Assembly: GCA_944548615.1 (NCBI GenBank)
Contig: OX155961.1
Coordinates: 31,512,204-31,576,203, forward strand
DNA length: 64,000 bases
From: Micropterix aruncella
Taxonomy: Eukaryota; Arthropoda; Insecta; Lepidoptera; Micropterigidae
Direction: 5' to 3'
Part shown: positions 31,001 through 40,472 of the stretch, piece by piece
How positions within the stretch are numbered: the first letter of the stretch is position 1
How the letters are laid out: every line of letters begins with the position of its first letter
Notes under the pieces: model-generated
The model's input: only the letters and a program-made list of their open reading frames with translations
Told to the model about the DNA's origin: nothing
The model's database searches: none
Program-made: the position numbers and the translations under genes

Positions 31001-31359
31001 TGAGTTCAGGCCCTTGTACGAAGCGTTCCATTCTATCCACAGTGGCGCGTATTTTCGACCCATGTGGCTGGCTCTCTCCAGTCGTCTTTCGGGCTAAACT
31101 TCTTCTGCAACAACTCTGGCTTCTAGGTGCTGAGTGGGATGAACCTCCTCCAGACCATATTGCCCGTGAATGGGAATCATTCTTGCAGGGCTTACCCCGT
31201 TTGTGTTCGGTCAAAATCAATCGCTTTATTTTAACTCCAAACTCGGAAGGATACTCACTTCACGGCTTTTGTGATGCATCCTCGTCTGGATATGCTTGCG
31301 CCGTTTATCTCCCATCACGATGGGTTAATTTCCATTCACCTTCTAATAGGGAAAACTAA
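28051..31359 (+). CDS. BEL Gag-protease-reverse transcriptase polyprotein, 5' part (frameshifted at its end)
   Basis: The start is ATG 28051 (aacATGGct, good context); the frame opens 18 bases earlier without an ATG. Gag: VKLPHFSGELDQWSSFFSLF (about residue 125), the conserved block of BEL gag proteins. Two zinc-knuckle-like clusters follow, CPHCSDPQHYIYKC (about 335) and CVNCLKPHQLNRC (about 370). Protease: VLIDPGSQSSFI (about 490), where DPG replaces the usual DSG or DTG. Reverse transcriptase: GKPKIRTVFDAS (about 770), FTTDIKMMFRRI (about 815) and the catalytic FVDDILTG (about 898). RNase H begins LHGFCDASSSGYACAVYL (about 1075), then the frame is lost near 31320 and stops at 31359. Coding resumes in the next frame at 31271-32251. 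Confidence 0.93.
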   Translation: MAIKQKHAVIKYKLLLKRLEFIYISSHEIDVSKQHLFEFRVGAETIDSLENDLLEYHVSVEADDADGFDQDAHDACFQEFQAKIQTIKAKYAILIESQRNADNRNTSVCATNSNSGTVRLPPVKLPHFSGELDQWSSFFSLFSSLVHSDSNLSDVQRLYYLLSTLSGEPLRIVNHLELSDGNYEVCLNLLKSRYENKRLIADKYLQNMFNLPNVIRKAEQLRNFLTTINESVKALTALGFPTEEWSFLLLHLFLKKIDADTRTRFEIECVGEEKEIPTFNEFLSFLNAQCRALESVKGEPQIKQDQMKASGSKRVSFHVEGAASPPETYSRARCPHCSDPQHYIYKCPSFSNLSHDKKLNFIRAKKLCVNCLKPHQLNRCNSTFCCKLCGSAKHHTLLHRDGGVGPSSPQFMNSPVNRFGGQSSPNTNAARSRDRPSDEDHVTVTNAAHADTCEFRSGVKSTVLFGTAMAMVMDSSGSYQKVRVLIDPGSQSSFITSRCAKSLGLHYHSSNINIRGIAGGHVSHPGRIVQLFIKPIHYSSPVLSTEALLLDKISNKLPSVPLPADVLSGFNLPLADDQLHKPREVDILVGADLYPDIVTGEVIKLGPNLPSAFSSIFGYFLIGRANIANTKDRNVLHMSSFLAQTPSLEKTLELFWKIEEPPQSVPDQSDVLVEKCFSDAHTRHDDGRFVVRLPFTKDRPALGDSRYQALKRFIAIERKFERDPLLKELYVQFMQEYRELGDMTLVSQPPPDDQERYYIPHHGIIKYKYGKPKIRTVFDASMPTTSGASLNQCLAAGPKLQQDIRDILLQFRTHRYVFTTDIKMMFRRILVHPEDRRFQMILWRDSPDLPIQEYFLNTVTYGETCSPFLAMRCLHQLAYENEERFPQASRAILHDIFVDDILTGSDTIEAAQTLKSDIISLLSLGGFDLRKWCSNSPELLYDLPSDHCEVPLDFDTSDDQLFLKVLGVQWSPKDDTFSYAFQNVSSGPCTKRSILSTVARIFDPCGWLSPVVFRAKLLLQQLWLLGAEWDEPPPDHIAREWESFLQGLPRLCSVKINRFILTPNSEGYSLHGFCDASSSGYACAVYLPSRWVNFHSPSNREN

Positions 31360-32251
31360 GGTTGCCCCAATCAAAACTAAACTGACTATTCCCAAACTTG
31401 AATTGTGTGCGGCGTTGCTTCTAGCTAGAACCGCTTCTCATATTCGAGCTTCACTGACCTCTCAAGTAGGTCATCTGGAACTAACTTGTTGGTCGGACTC
31501 TACGGTCGCTCTTTCTTGGCTGAAAACCCCTCCGCACCTATTACAGGTATTCGAGTCAAATCGTGTTTCGCAAATCATTTCTCTGGTCGACCCAGAGGTA
31601 TGGAGGTATGTTCCTACCAAGCTTAACCCGGTGGACTGTGCATCCAGGGGCATTTCGCCCGAAGAGCTACTTGATCACGACTTGTGGTGGTCACCGTTAT
31701 GGCTGTCAAAACCTGATGCCGACTGGCCGAAAAATATTGTTCCGCTCTCATCCGACAAACTGGCAGGCATTCGTCGAATGTCCATGACTGCGTGCACCTC
31801 CTCCACGGTCACTACACCGTGGATTGAAAATTATAGCTCTTTCGATAAGCTTATAAATGTGACTGCGTGGTGTCTTCGCTTCATTAGCAACCTACGATTT
31901 CCCTCTAAGCTTGCCGGACCGTTGTCCGTTTCAGAGCGTGCGTCAGCTCTAAACACTTGTATACATTTTGTTCAACATTCCGAGTTTGAAGTCGATCTCG
32001 AGCTATTAACAAAAGGCAAGAATCCTTCAACCCGCGTTTACAAACTATTTCCGTATGTGGACGCCTCTGGGCTCCTTAGAAGAAAGGACGATAATGCTCC
32101 CCCACTACAATGGTCTTTGGGCCGTATCATCGAGCTTTGCCCGGGCAAAGACGGTATTGTCCGAGTTGTACGGCTTGGGACACAGCAAGATATTCTAACT
32201 CGTCCGATGGTTAAGGTCGTGGTCGTACCCCGATCTGACCCTTCGGTTTAA
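31310..32251 (+). CDS. BEL RNase H remainder fused to polyprotein C-terminus; integrase deleted
   Basis: In the +1 frame relative to the upstream ORF, coding resumes with KTKVAPIKTKLTIPKLELCA and WSDSTVALSWLK (RNase H), then YVPTKLNPVDCASRG. The next part, RVYKLFPYVDASGLLR, normally leads into the zinc-binding and DDE core of integrase. Instead it joins RKDDNAPPLQWSLGRI and VRVVRLGTQQDILTRP, the far C-terminal tail of BEL polyproteins, near nucleotide 32085. Roughly 1.2-1.3 kb, by comparison with the usual family layout, is therefore missing, and the join keeps the reading frame. A single-base event near 31320 separates this from the upstream ORF. Confidence 0.88.
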   Translation, partial: SHHDGLISIHLLIGKTKVAPIKTKLTIPKLELCAALLLARTASHIRASLTSQVGHLELTCWSDSTVALSWLKTPPHLLQVFESNRVSQIISLVDPEVWRYVPTKLNPVDCASRGISPEELLDHDLWWSPLWLSKPDADWPKNIVPLSSDKLAGIRRMSMTACTSSTVTTPWIENYSSFDKLINVTAWCLRFISNLRFPSKLAGPLSVSERASALNTCIHFVQHSEFEVDLELLTKGKNPSTRVYKLFPYVDASGLLRRKDDNAPPLQWSLGRIIELCPGKDGIVRVVRLGTQQDILTRPMVKVVVVPRSDPSV

Positions 32252-32407
32252 ACCACGCCTTCGCCCCACATTACTTTATTTACTTTTATCTATTTTCATT
32301 TCTTTTATTTCTTTTACTTACTTCTACCTTTTTTCCCTTATTTACCCTTCTGTATCAATATCTCAGCGCCTTTTTGCGTCAATCAAGGGCTGGACCCTTT
32401 CTCTGCT

Positions 32408-32415
32408 GGGGGGTA
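32408..32415 (+). promoter_or_regulatory. Polypurine tract before the 3' LTR
   Basis: TGGGGGGTA lies immediately upstream of the TG of the 3' LTR, where plus-strand DNA synthesis is primed in LTR retrotransposons. Confidence 0.65.
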
Positions 32416-33035
32416 TGTTCGATATTGTTATTGATAAATTCGAATTCATTTTAATATTATATTTTGCATAATTCAATTATCGATTGGTGAGAGCTGTCAA
32501 CTCACAAAAACCTGACTGTTGGCAACATCGCCCGCTTTCGAACGGGCGGCAAGTCAGTCTGTCACATTCGAACGGTAGCAAGGATTTTCGACCGCTGTCA
32601 CGGCCTCGCCGACTTAGACAAAAACCTCGTTTGTTGTCTCGGAATCGCGGACTCGGATTCGTTGTAAAAGGCACAAGCGATCCTACGGGAGTGTTACGAC
32701 TGCACCCCACAGGAAACAGCGCGTCGCACGCGACACAGACCTGGATCAGCGCACGCGTCGCGCCGGACCGCCGCACGAATCCCTCGATCGTGCCGTGCGC
32801 GCTACGCAAAAGCGGAATCAGCAGCGCGCATCCCACTGCTGCAGCTACATGACCGTCAAGGTACGTGAGTTTTGATTAGCGATCGCCATATCGATAATTC
32901 ACCGCTCAATGCTCATCATAAGTTTTCAAACGCTTCCACTGTCAACTAAACTTTGCGCAAGCAACAAAATGATCCACCAGTAACCCAATTGATATCCCCG
33001 TCAGACGGCATAGTTACGAGGCGGGATATCGCACA
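32416..33035 (+). repeat. 3' LTR of the BEL element
   Basis: 620 bp, identical to 27139-27758 apart from one base (32911 G for A). Confidence 0.95.
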
Positions 33036-33040
33036 ATTAT

Positions 33041-33858
33041 TATTATTAATTCTAAGTAGCGGACATGTATCCTTTAAGGGGATTTACCGGTAAGTTGAGC
33101 TGGAAAATGCTTTTGAAAATACAGATGTGCTTATTTTTTTTGCACTAATTAAAATCGATTTAGTCAAGCCGCATGCAACTTTGATTAGAAAAATATTCTG
33201 GCTTATAGGTATGGCAAAGGTTTCTGGCACTTAAAAAAGCAAAGCCCTTTTTTTGTAGGCCTGAGAATTGGTCAGATGATTCCATTGTAGCGATAGGTTA
33301 GGGTAACATCTGGTTGTGATGTGCGATCGCCAAAGCCTTGACAAACTTGTTTAATTCACGACAGATCGCGCACTGCCGCAATCTTCATGAGAGTTTGGCG
33401 AGGCTTTAGATATATGAACATCAGCCAGATTTTTTCTATAATCAAATATTTCCTATAATCCTATGATTCTAGGATCCAATTTTCCTATGATCCTATGGAA
33501 TTTCCTATAATCAATTACCACGTTAAGAAAATTAAGACAGCGAAAATGAGAGCAATGACTTTTTATTTTTGTCTAATTTCTATATACTGCCAGAAGAATT
33601 CTGCTATTTTTTAAAGTAGCTAGACTTTTTTCAAAATATAATCTGCGATAATATCAATTTGTTTGTAACGTGTTGTAAGTTTGTAACGTGTTGTAAAATT
33701 TTGTAAGAGCTACGTATCTGAAAAACATATTGATTTTTTACACTTTTTGTAATTGGTTGAAATATTTCTGCCAGAATAGCTTCATTTAACTGTAAACAAG
33801 CCAGATTGCTTTTTTTTTTGTATTTCATTATCGACTCTAGTGAATGCAAAATATTTGT
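33041..33858. other. Unannotated stretch, no gene seen
   Basis: A small direct repeat cluster 'cctatgatcctat', 'cctataatcaa' at 33440-33510 and 'tttgtaacgtgttgtaa' twice at 33662 and 33680. No coding region or element recognised. Confidence 0.5.
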
Positions 33859-34950
33859 AACTGGGAAATTAAGTACAATTTATTTATTTATTTATTTGCA
33901 GCTGTTATAAAAAACATATACAAAAAAAAAACAAGAACACACAGATTAAAAATTAAAACTATAAATAGACAAAGACTATGAAATAAAGCTACAAACGCTG
34001 CAAATTAGGGGTATCCTCTGGATATCTCTTATCCTGGTTTTCAGTACACACCTATTAATTATTGATACATAGGTATATGATTTTTAAAATAAAATAACCT
34101 AATCAAATAAATCTTAAAACAAAAAATCCAAATAATCATAATCAAATAAATACACAAATTGAAATAATCAAAATCAAGATATTTAACATCAAATGATATT
34201 AAAAGAAAATAACGTAATTACATAAATTTAATAATCTACATATAATAAATCAAAAATAATCAAAATCAAAATATTTAACATTAAATAATCAGGTTACAAA
34301 TTAATAAATAAACGAAGACAATAGTAATAATCCAATTAGCAATAGTTATTTTAAAATAAAATCAAATTATGACATCTAAATATCTTCCTTTAATAATAAA
34401 CTTTTAAAGTGGTCCTTAAATACTGCAATTGATTTCGATCGCAAAGCCATTCCCAACCGATTCCATACAACCGCAGAATAATACGAAAAGCTGCACTGGA
34501 AATGTGTAGTTTTGTGCTTGGGTATTATAGCAAGTTGTTCACGTGCCCGTGTTGAATGGACATGCCGGTTACGGGACCACGTCATAATCTTGTAAAGATA
34601 TCGCGGCTGTTTATTGCGTACTACCTTGAGTACAAGGGTCGCAAGATGGAGCTGCCTTCTTTTACTCATATTCAACATGGAAGCTTTTGCAAGGAATGGT
34701 GACACATGATGACGCGGAGGAATCCTAAAGCAAAATCTTGCGCAGGCATTTTGCATTCTCTGAAGTCTCCGCTCAGTCTTCCTATATAGACAGGGGCCGT
34801 ACACACAGTCGCCATAGTCCATTATAGACAATATAATGCACCTCTGGATAAATCTTGCACCTCTGGATAAATCTTGCCAGGCTAGGAATTTCTTGATGAG
34901 CGTCAATAATAGACCACATTTAATTACTTTCACAAACTGGGAAAATAAGT
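33859..34950 (-). mobile_element. 5'-truncated LINE with 16-bp target duplication
   Basis: AACTGGGAAATTAAGT (33859-33874) and AACTGGGAAAATAAGT (34935-34950) flank the insert and differ at one base. The insert, read on the minus strand, ends in a (AAAT)n-type tail at 33880-33897. It carries the end of ORF2 and then a long AT-rich 3' UTR. A 19-base piece 'cacctctggataaatcttg' is doubled at about 34840-34877, close to the 5' end of the insert. Confidence 0.85.
34376..34933 (-). pseudogene. LINE ORF2 C-terminal 185 residues
   Basis: The frame is open from 34933 to 34376. It reads IQRCIILSIMDYGDCVYGPC then RKTERRLQRMQNACARFCFR, HHVSPFLAKASMLNMSKRRQ and, near the end, SYYSAVVWNRLGMALRSKSI. 'SxLDYxxxVWG ... 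LQxxQNxxxRFxxxxxR' and 'VWNxLP..IR' are the conserved post-RT blocks of Jockey/I-type LINEs. The catalytic reverse transcriptase and the endonuclease are absent because of 5' truncation. No internal stop is present, so the insertion is fairly young. Confidence 0.85.
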
Positions 34951-35383
34951 TCTAAAACTATTCACTACCTCCTTGACTAGTAGGTACATGCATATGCAAT
35001 AGATATGGCCGTTGTTCTACCATGCTGAATCGTCGTATCTGAGCATTCTCTCCAAATAAAATTTGGCTAAATTTAACTCGTCTGAATTGAATTGAATTGT
35101 TGTATTCCTATCGATCAAGTGCCAATTCCCAGAGCGCATGTCGGCCGTAGCCTATAATAGAAATAGCAGACGCGTTAAATTTAGAAAGATTTCATCGGGG
35201 GGTAATGATCAGTAAGACGAATTAACAGGGCTGAGCTGACGGTCATGTTTATTCCATATGCATTTAGCTATATAAGCTATTCTCCCTTATCCTAAATTCA
35301 CGGATTCACTAAAATTCTTATTTTTAGATTACAATATTGGCGGTTCCTAATAGTTCGGTGCAGCTTGGGTGGTGTTAGCTAAA
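34951..35383. other. Unannotated stretch with one shared motif
   Basis: No gene seen. 'ttcctaatagttcggtgcagcttggg' (35344) recurs as 'ttctaatggttccgtgcagcttggg' at 46328, so part of this is a dispersed repeat. Confidence 0.5.
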
Positions 35384-36047
35384 CTCCAAGTCCATGTTTT
35401 TCAACAGGTGGGTCGCGACCCCTTGGGGGGTAAGGAAAAGACCCCCGGGGGTTCACAGGCTATCATTTTTTTAATATATATTTTAATATGTTCATTTATG
35501 CAAACATTTACAGCTTTGGAAGTGAAACATATTTATTATGTGTTTTGCTATTGCTTTTACAAAACTTCTTGTTGATCTACGATGGAAACAGTTAGGAACA
35601 GCTTCGAATGTGAAAAACAGTTAAAATTAATGTAGTTTTCGACATTGTTTTAACAAAATGTTTATTAATTGGATGCTTATGCCCGGGGCAAACGAACCAC
35701 CGGCCACGGCCACAACTGGCCAGAGAAAAGTAGCCGACACGCTTTTTCATATATTTTGTAACGCGTGGCTCGACGGACACGAGCGGCCGGTGGCCGCCAC
35801 ACGATAGTCTCGCTCGTACATGCCACTCGTTACGCTACTCGTCGCAATTGACTCGTTTGCGCCGAGCCTTATAGTTACACCTGTGGAAGGACTAAGAGCG
35901 GCGGGGGGGGGGTGAGTGGGATCGATGAACAAACCTTAAATCTAAGGGGGGTCGTGAAGGACCCCCTTTGATAAAAGAACCTTTTTTTTATCAAAAAGAG
36001 AGGTTAAAAACACTGCTTAAAAAAGGTTAAAAACACTGCTCTAAGTC
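35384..36047. mobile_element. hAT-type MITE, ~646 bp
   Basis: The element (35393-36038) starts CATGTTTTTCAACAGGTGGG and ends GGTTAAAAACACTG, inverse termini of the hAT type. CTCCAAGTC precedes it and CTCTAAGTC follows it, a duplication with one mismatch. The last 25 bp (aaaggttaaaaacactgct) are doubled at the right end. A run GGGGGGGG lies at 35904. Open frames inside have no domain. It abuts a family A copy. Confidence 0.8.
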
Positions 36048-36640
36048 ATCTGGCTTGCCCAACTCTCAGTTCAACTCATATCTGGTAGCCTTCTCGTAGA
36101 GGTACTTAACCTGTCAGGGCTGCTGTGAGCTTCTTCCACGGCTGTAATCCTACAGTCGGAGGCGGTTGGGATCAGAAAATCGCATATTCGGGGAAGTACA
36201 AACCTCGGGCGAACCTGGGCGGTTTACTAGTCTGTATCAGCCACGGTTAGGCAATCTGGCGAATAACCAGGTGGGTATGAGATATCTCATACCTATGTAT
36301 GTTTCCTACGACAGCGGGGGTAGTTGTCGACCTGTCGCCATCTATCCTTGAAACAGATACGTTGGCCAACCGATCTACAATGGCGAGCAAAGGGCGCCTC
36401 GGTCCGCGATATATTCGAACTAAATTACTGCTTACGTCAGGTAGAGACCGCGCAAGCAAACTCGAAACCGTGACCAGACGAAATATGGCCAAATCCGGTA
36501 GTAAGGGCACAAGGTCGGTTTGACTTCTCTGTGCCTCGTGATAAGGCATTGACTCTCACGGGCTTGTTAGCGAAGTTAGGCGGTGGTGGACTGCGTTGTC
36601 CCTACTTTGTCACTGCATTCACCCCGCGTTCTTAATAACT
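36048..36640 (-). mobile_element. Family A copy A9, diverged
   Basis: Minus-oriented: 'ctggcttgcccaactctcagttcaactcatatctggtagcc' through 'cagcgggggtagttgtcgacct' and 'agagaccgcgcaagcaaactcg' to 'gtccctactttgtcactgcattcacc'. The first hairpin is CTGGcgaataaCCAG, whose two sides differ together from copy A7 (CCGG/CCGG). Confidence 0.72.
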
Positions 36641-37280
36641 CCTAAGCTATTATCCTGAGAGACACAACAGCGGTGTCGTTTCTTAGCATATACGGGTAGC
36701 CTGATTTCTTAGTATATACCTACACGTTGCATTGTAAGGGTCCAGGTTGGCTTTCCGTCTGGGTCACCATTTTCCGTTGGGACGAAATTAACGAAATTGC
36801 CTTTTCGATTCTGGCGATCAAATGCAATAACAACATACACACATACACATAATACACGCACACAAACATATAAACACTTCATTGCAGGGGGTTGGTTGTA
36901 AGAGATGGTCGTATCAAACATAAACCTGCCCATTGTGAAATAAACAAACCTTCAGTTTGCGTCGCGGGCAAGAAGGGGGCGACCTCCCCCCCCCCCCCCC
37001 CCGCATAGCGATAACACTAGTTAGCATTTTTTTCTTTGGCATTAATGAAAACAGTTCATCTTCATCATTTTAACGGTGTTGAACACGGAAGTGATAATGG
37101 AATTGTTACATTGTCACTGTTAGCTAGTGTAATTGCTTAAAACATGTTATGTCATGTCATGTTACCTGTGGGCAGATTTGTCAAGGTCGATCAACTTAAT
37201 TATAGTAATTGTAATTTGGATATTTCTTAGTATGTGTGAAAATTTCAAAATGTTAGCAGCAGTACCCGCAAAAGCCAAGT
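36641..37280. other. Unannotated stretch with poly-C tract
   Basis: A run of 16-17 C at 36986-37002. Short CA-rich tract at 36835-36870. No gene found. Confidence 0.5.
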
Positions 37281-37753
<473 letters not shown>

Positions 37754-37813
37754 TTACTTTATAATCATCTTATTGATCAATTCTAAAAAGAATATATACA
37801 CAAAACTATCAAA

Positions 37814-37819
<6 letters not shown>

Positions 37820-37898
<79 letters not shown>
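37820..37898. repeat. (TA)n microsatellite
   Basis: About 39 uninterrupted TA units on the far side of the palindrome. Confidence 0.97.
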
Positions 37899-37900
<2 letters not shown>

Positions 37901-38470
37901 CGTTTCGTTGTAAAGGGGAGTATATGGGCCACACTGATAACCCAATATCAGGCGCCGAGCGACCGAGACGGTTTCGGAAGCGTTGCAAAGTTGAGACGGC
38001 GAGCGCTGTAAATGGATGCGCGTGAGCCTCTACCGCTCCTATCCCCGAGCCGATAGACATAGCGAGTAGGCAACACCGATGCACCTGCAAAGACGTTTTC
38101 AAGCCGATGCGCATAGAATACAGATGAATCGATGCGATGCAAGACCATAGGCTTTTTTCCTTCAGTGCTCAGCGCGCGACCCGGGCGGTCGTGCCGCACT
38201 TCTTCGAAGAAGACGATGAGGTCATGATTACGGTGGCTGAGCTTCTGATGCTAATACGCGAGTGCCGAATCGGCACTAAAGCAAAAAACATCGCTTTGCT
38301 AAACACATACTTGCAAACGGACCTACTACGTGCCTCGAGGATAGATGCATAAAAAGCTCCTCCTAAGAAAATTGCCACAGGAAGCACAGCCCTGAGACGC
38401 CATGGAGGATTTTTCTAGGCGCACCGGGAATTCCCTGGCAGAGACATCACACACATTGCACACGCGTTCA
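37899..38470 (+). pseudogene. Possible R1-type LINE pol fragment
   Basis: GC-richer than its surroundings. Frame 38137-38352 contains VVPHFFEEDDEVMITVAELL then MLIRECRIGTKAKNIALLNT, which resembles the stretch before the reverse transcriptase core of R1-clade proteins (acidic 'xxVTxxELLxxxRxxRxGKAPG'). The diagnostic GKAPGPDG is not intact. The match is short and I am unsure. Confidence 0.3.
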
Positions 38471-38689
38471 AAAATCATTTTAGGATGCGTTCAAAAATCT
38501 AATGAACAATCGATAGTACGGAGCGCCTTGGATGCTAGGTGCTTCTAAGATACAACATTTTCAAACACATGAATTAGGTGCCCCCTAAATTGCCGTTATT
38601 TTTATTTTAGTTATTTTTACCGTGTTATTTTTTATTAGTTATTTTTTTACCGTGTTCTAGAGTTGTTAAAGGATTACAGGATCTTGGAG

Positions 38690-38865
38690 GATTACACAGG
38701 CACACAGACAGACTTCAATCTGTAAATGGTCTTAATCGCCTCAGAGGGCCTCAAAATAGATATGTTCGTCTTTACCTCGATAAAAAAATGCACGTTAGCA
38801 ATACTTTCTCTCCTTATCGGTTGGTGTGCCGGGAAAGTAGCAAGAGTAGAAATCTTTTCGTTTCC
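38690..38865 (-). repeat. Family B fragment (5' part)
   Basis: 'cacagacagacttcaatctgtaaatggtcttaatcgcctcagagggcc' and 'gcaatactttctctcc' match the same part of the family B copy at 45800-45915 in the same direction. Confidence 0.75.
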
Positions 38866-40430
38866 ATATTGGCATAATCGAAAGAAAGCGCGGCGTTGCC
38901 ATCCTTTGAATCTAAAAATCTGGCTTACTAAAGTAGGGTACGTGTTCGGGAATACGTGTTACCTATTAGGGTATGTGTTTGGGAATAGGGTTTCGCAAAA
39001 CCGAGGGAAATATTGAGCATAAATTTACTAATTTAAAATTTTACATTGGTTTCAAGAATAGGCCCCCTTGCTGGCATGGCGCAGCCGTGCTAATGAACGA
39101 AAACTCGCTGCTTCGACGTCACGTTTTAGTACGTACGTTTAGCGTTCGGTTGGAGTTAATGAAACACGGTTGTGAAATAATTAACGGCAGTGCACTTCAT
39201 GGCTTCAATGTTGCCTTCAATGAAATTCAAAGCTAATGAACCACTAATAGGATGGAGTCGAAAAGGGGGACCTTAATGTAAATTTTCCACTACTGATTTT
39301 TTCTAATGATCACGTTAAATTATACAGAATATTCTAGGACAATTCAAAAGCGGCATGTCATATATCATCGTATGGCGTTACTAAGACGCCACAATGACGT
39401 CGAGCGTAGACAAAATCGTGTTAGAAATGTATGGGTGTCTGTCTACGGCGCGGGACTTACCTATCAGAAATACAATAACGACAGGAATGCAATGCAATGT
39501 TCTCCTTTATTATGTAGCATCTAACGCCGGTAAAGTTTAGTCCAAGGGTCTTTAACCTTTTTGAAGTCCAGATCCGACAATACTTTGATTTTGATTCGGT
39601 GGGCCACAACACAAGGAAAATATTCAATTATAAACTTAAGCAATTAAAAAACCATAATCATTGATATTATTTATTGTAAAATTTTACAAACAAAAGAATA
39701 TTTTAATAAAATTAAATTAATGAGATGTTTAACCTTGTTTACTCCTAATTTATCAATATCTGCCCCTATAGTGGTGGATGCGATTCTCAAACTGATCTAT
39801 GTGGTGCCCAAAAGGAGATGAGATGTCAATTTCAGCTTACGATCTCTGATTTTATGAAAATGAAAAATAGGGATGTACTTATTACTTTTTTTTATTTTTC
39901 AATATGATTTTGAATTAGGTATTAGATATCAATAAAATAACTCTTGAACTTTATACTATGTATTATTAGAGTTATTAGATTTACTTTATTTCATTTTTTT
40001 TTACTTTTTCTTTTTCTCAGTAATTTTCTCAGTACTTTAATAAGTGTGCGCACAATATAAAACGTACAAGTGACCTAGTCGAGTCTACCTTGGTACGGGC
40101 TTCGGCCTAGTTAGAAAGACTTTGTGAATAATGTTTTTGGAAAATTACTTACGAAAATAAATTTATTCTTGTTCTTATTCTTATATAATAAATTCACTCT
40201 GAATAAAACTCGACCAACCCAAAATTAAATTTATCTTTCAACGTAAAGTTGCAATATAACTATCGATTATATCTGAACTTTTTCAGGGACATCTTCGACG
40301 CTGAGTGGGCGAGCAATCAACGTGAGGCTCATTTAATTTTTCCGTAAATCAGTAAAACGTGAGTGGAATTGTGTTTTCAGATCTTGCAGCGCAGTAATAT
40401 ATTAGGCCATTTAGAAATTTGGCAAAACTC
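38866..40430. other. Unannotated stretch; possible hAT start
   Basis: 'aagggtctttaacctttttgaagtccagatccg' at 39544 followed by 'ggtgggccacaac' is reminiscent of hAT left ends, but no matching right end was found. 'ccttggtacgggcttcggcctagttag' (40089) recurs in part at 51209. ORFs of 70-100 codons show no domain. No gene called. Confidence 0.4.
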
Positions 40431-40472
40431 TTACCACGCATTTTACACACTAATGTGGATAATGCGTGGTAA
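40431..40472. repeat. 12-bp perfect hairpin
   Basis: TTACCACGCATT (40431-40442) and AATGCGTGGTAA (40461-40472) are exact inverses with an 18-base loop. Confidence 0.8.

Larger units (their letters stand above)
27134..33040 (+). mobile_element. BEL/Pao LTR retrotransposon with target duplication ATTAT; integrase missing
   Basis: The element is 5,897 bp (27139-33035) between ATTAT copies at 27134-27138 and 33036-33040, a 5-bp duplication as expected for BEL. Order: 620-bp LTR, primer-binding region TGGTAGCAGAGCGTGG directly after, gag, protease, reverse transcriptase, RNase H, C-terminal tail, GGGGGG polypurine run at 32408, and second LTR. The single difference between LTRs (A at 27634, G at 32911) shows that the insertion is very recent. 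The integrase region is deleted and the frame breaks in RNase H, so this copy could have moved only with proteins from a complete relative. Confidence 0.95.

Noticed and set aside
27134..33040. Endogenous retrovirus with an envelope gene
   Set aside because: There is no reading frame after the polyprotein tail at 32251 and before the 3' LTR; the layout is a BEL/Pao retrotransposon without env.
36977..37003. Poly-C run as a possible G-quadruplex or regulatory site
   Set aside because: It is a plain homopolymer of the sort also at 45364 and 47529; no gene nearby would give it a role.
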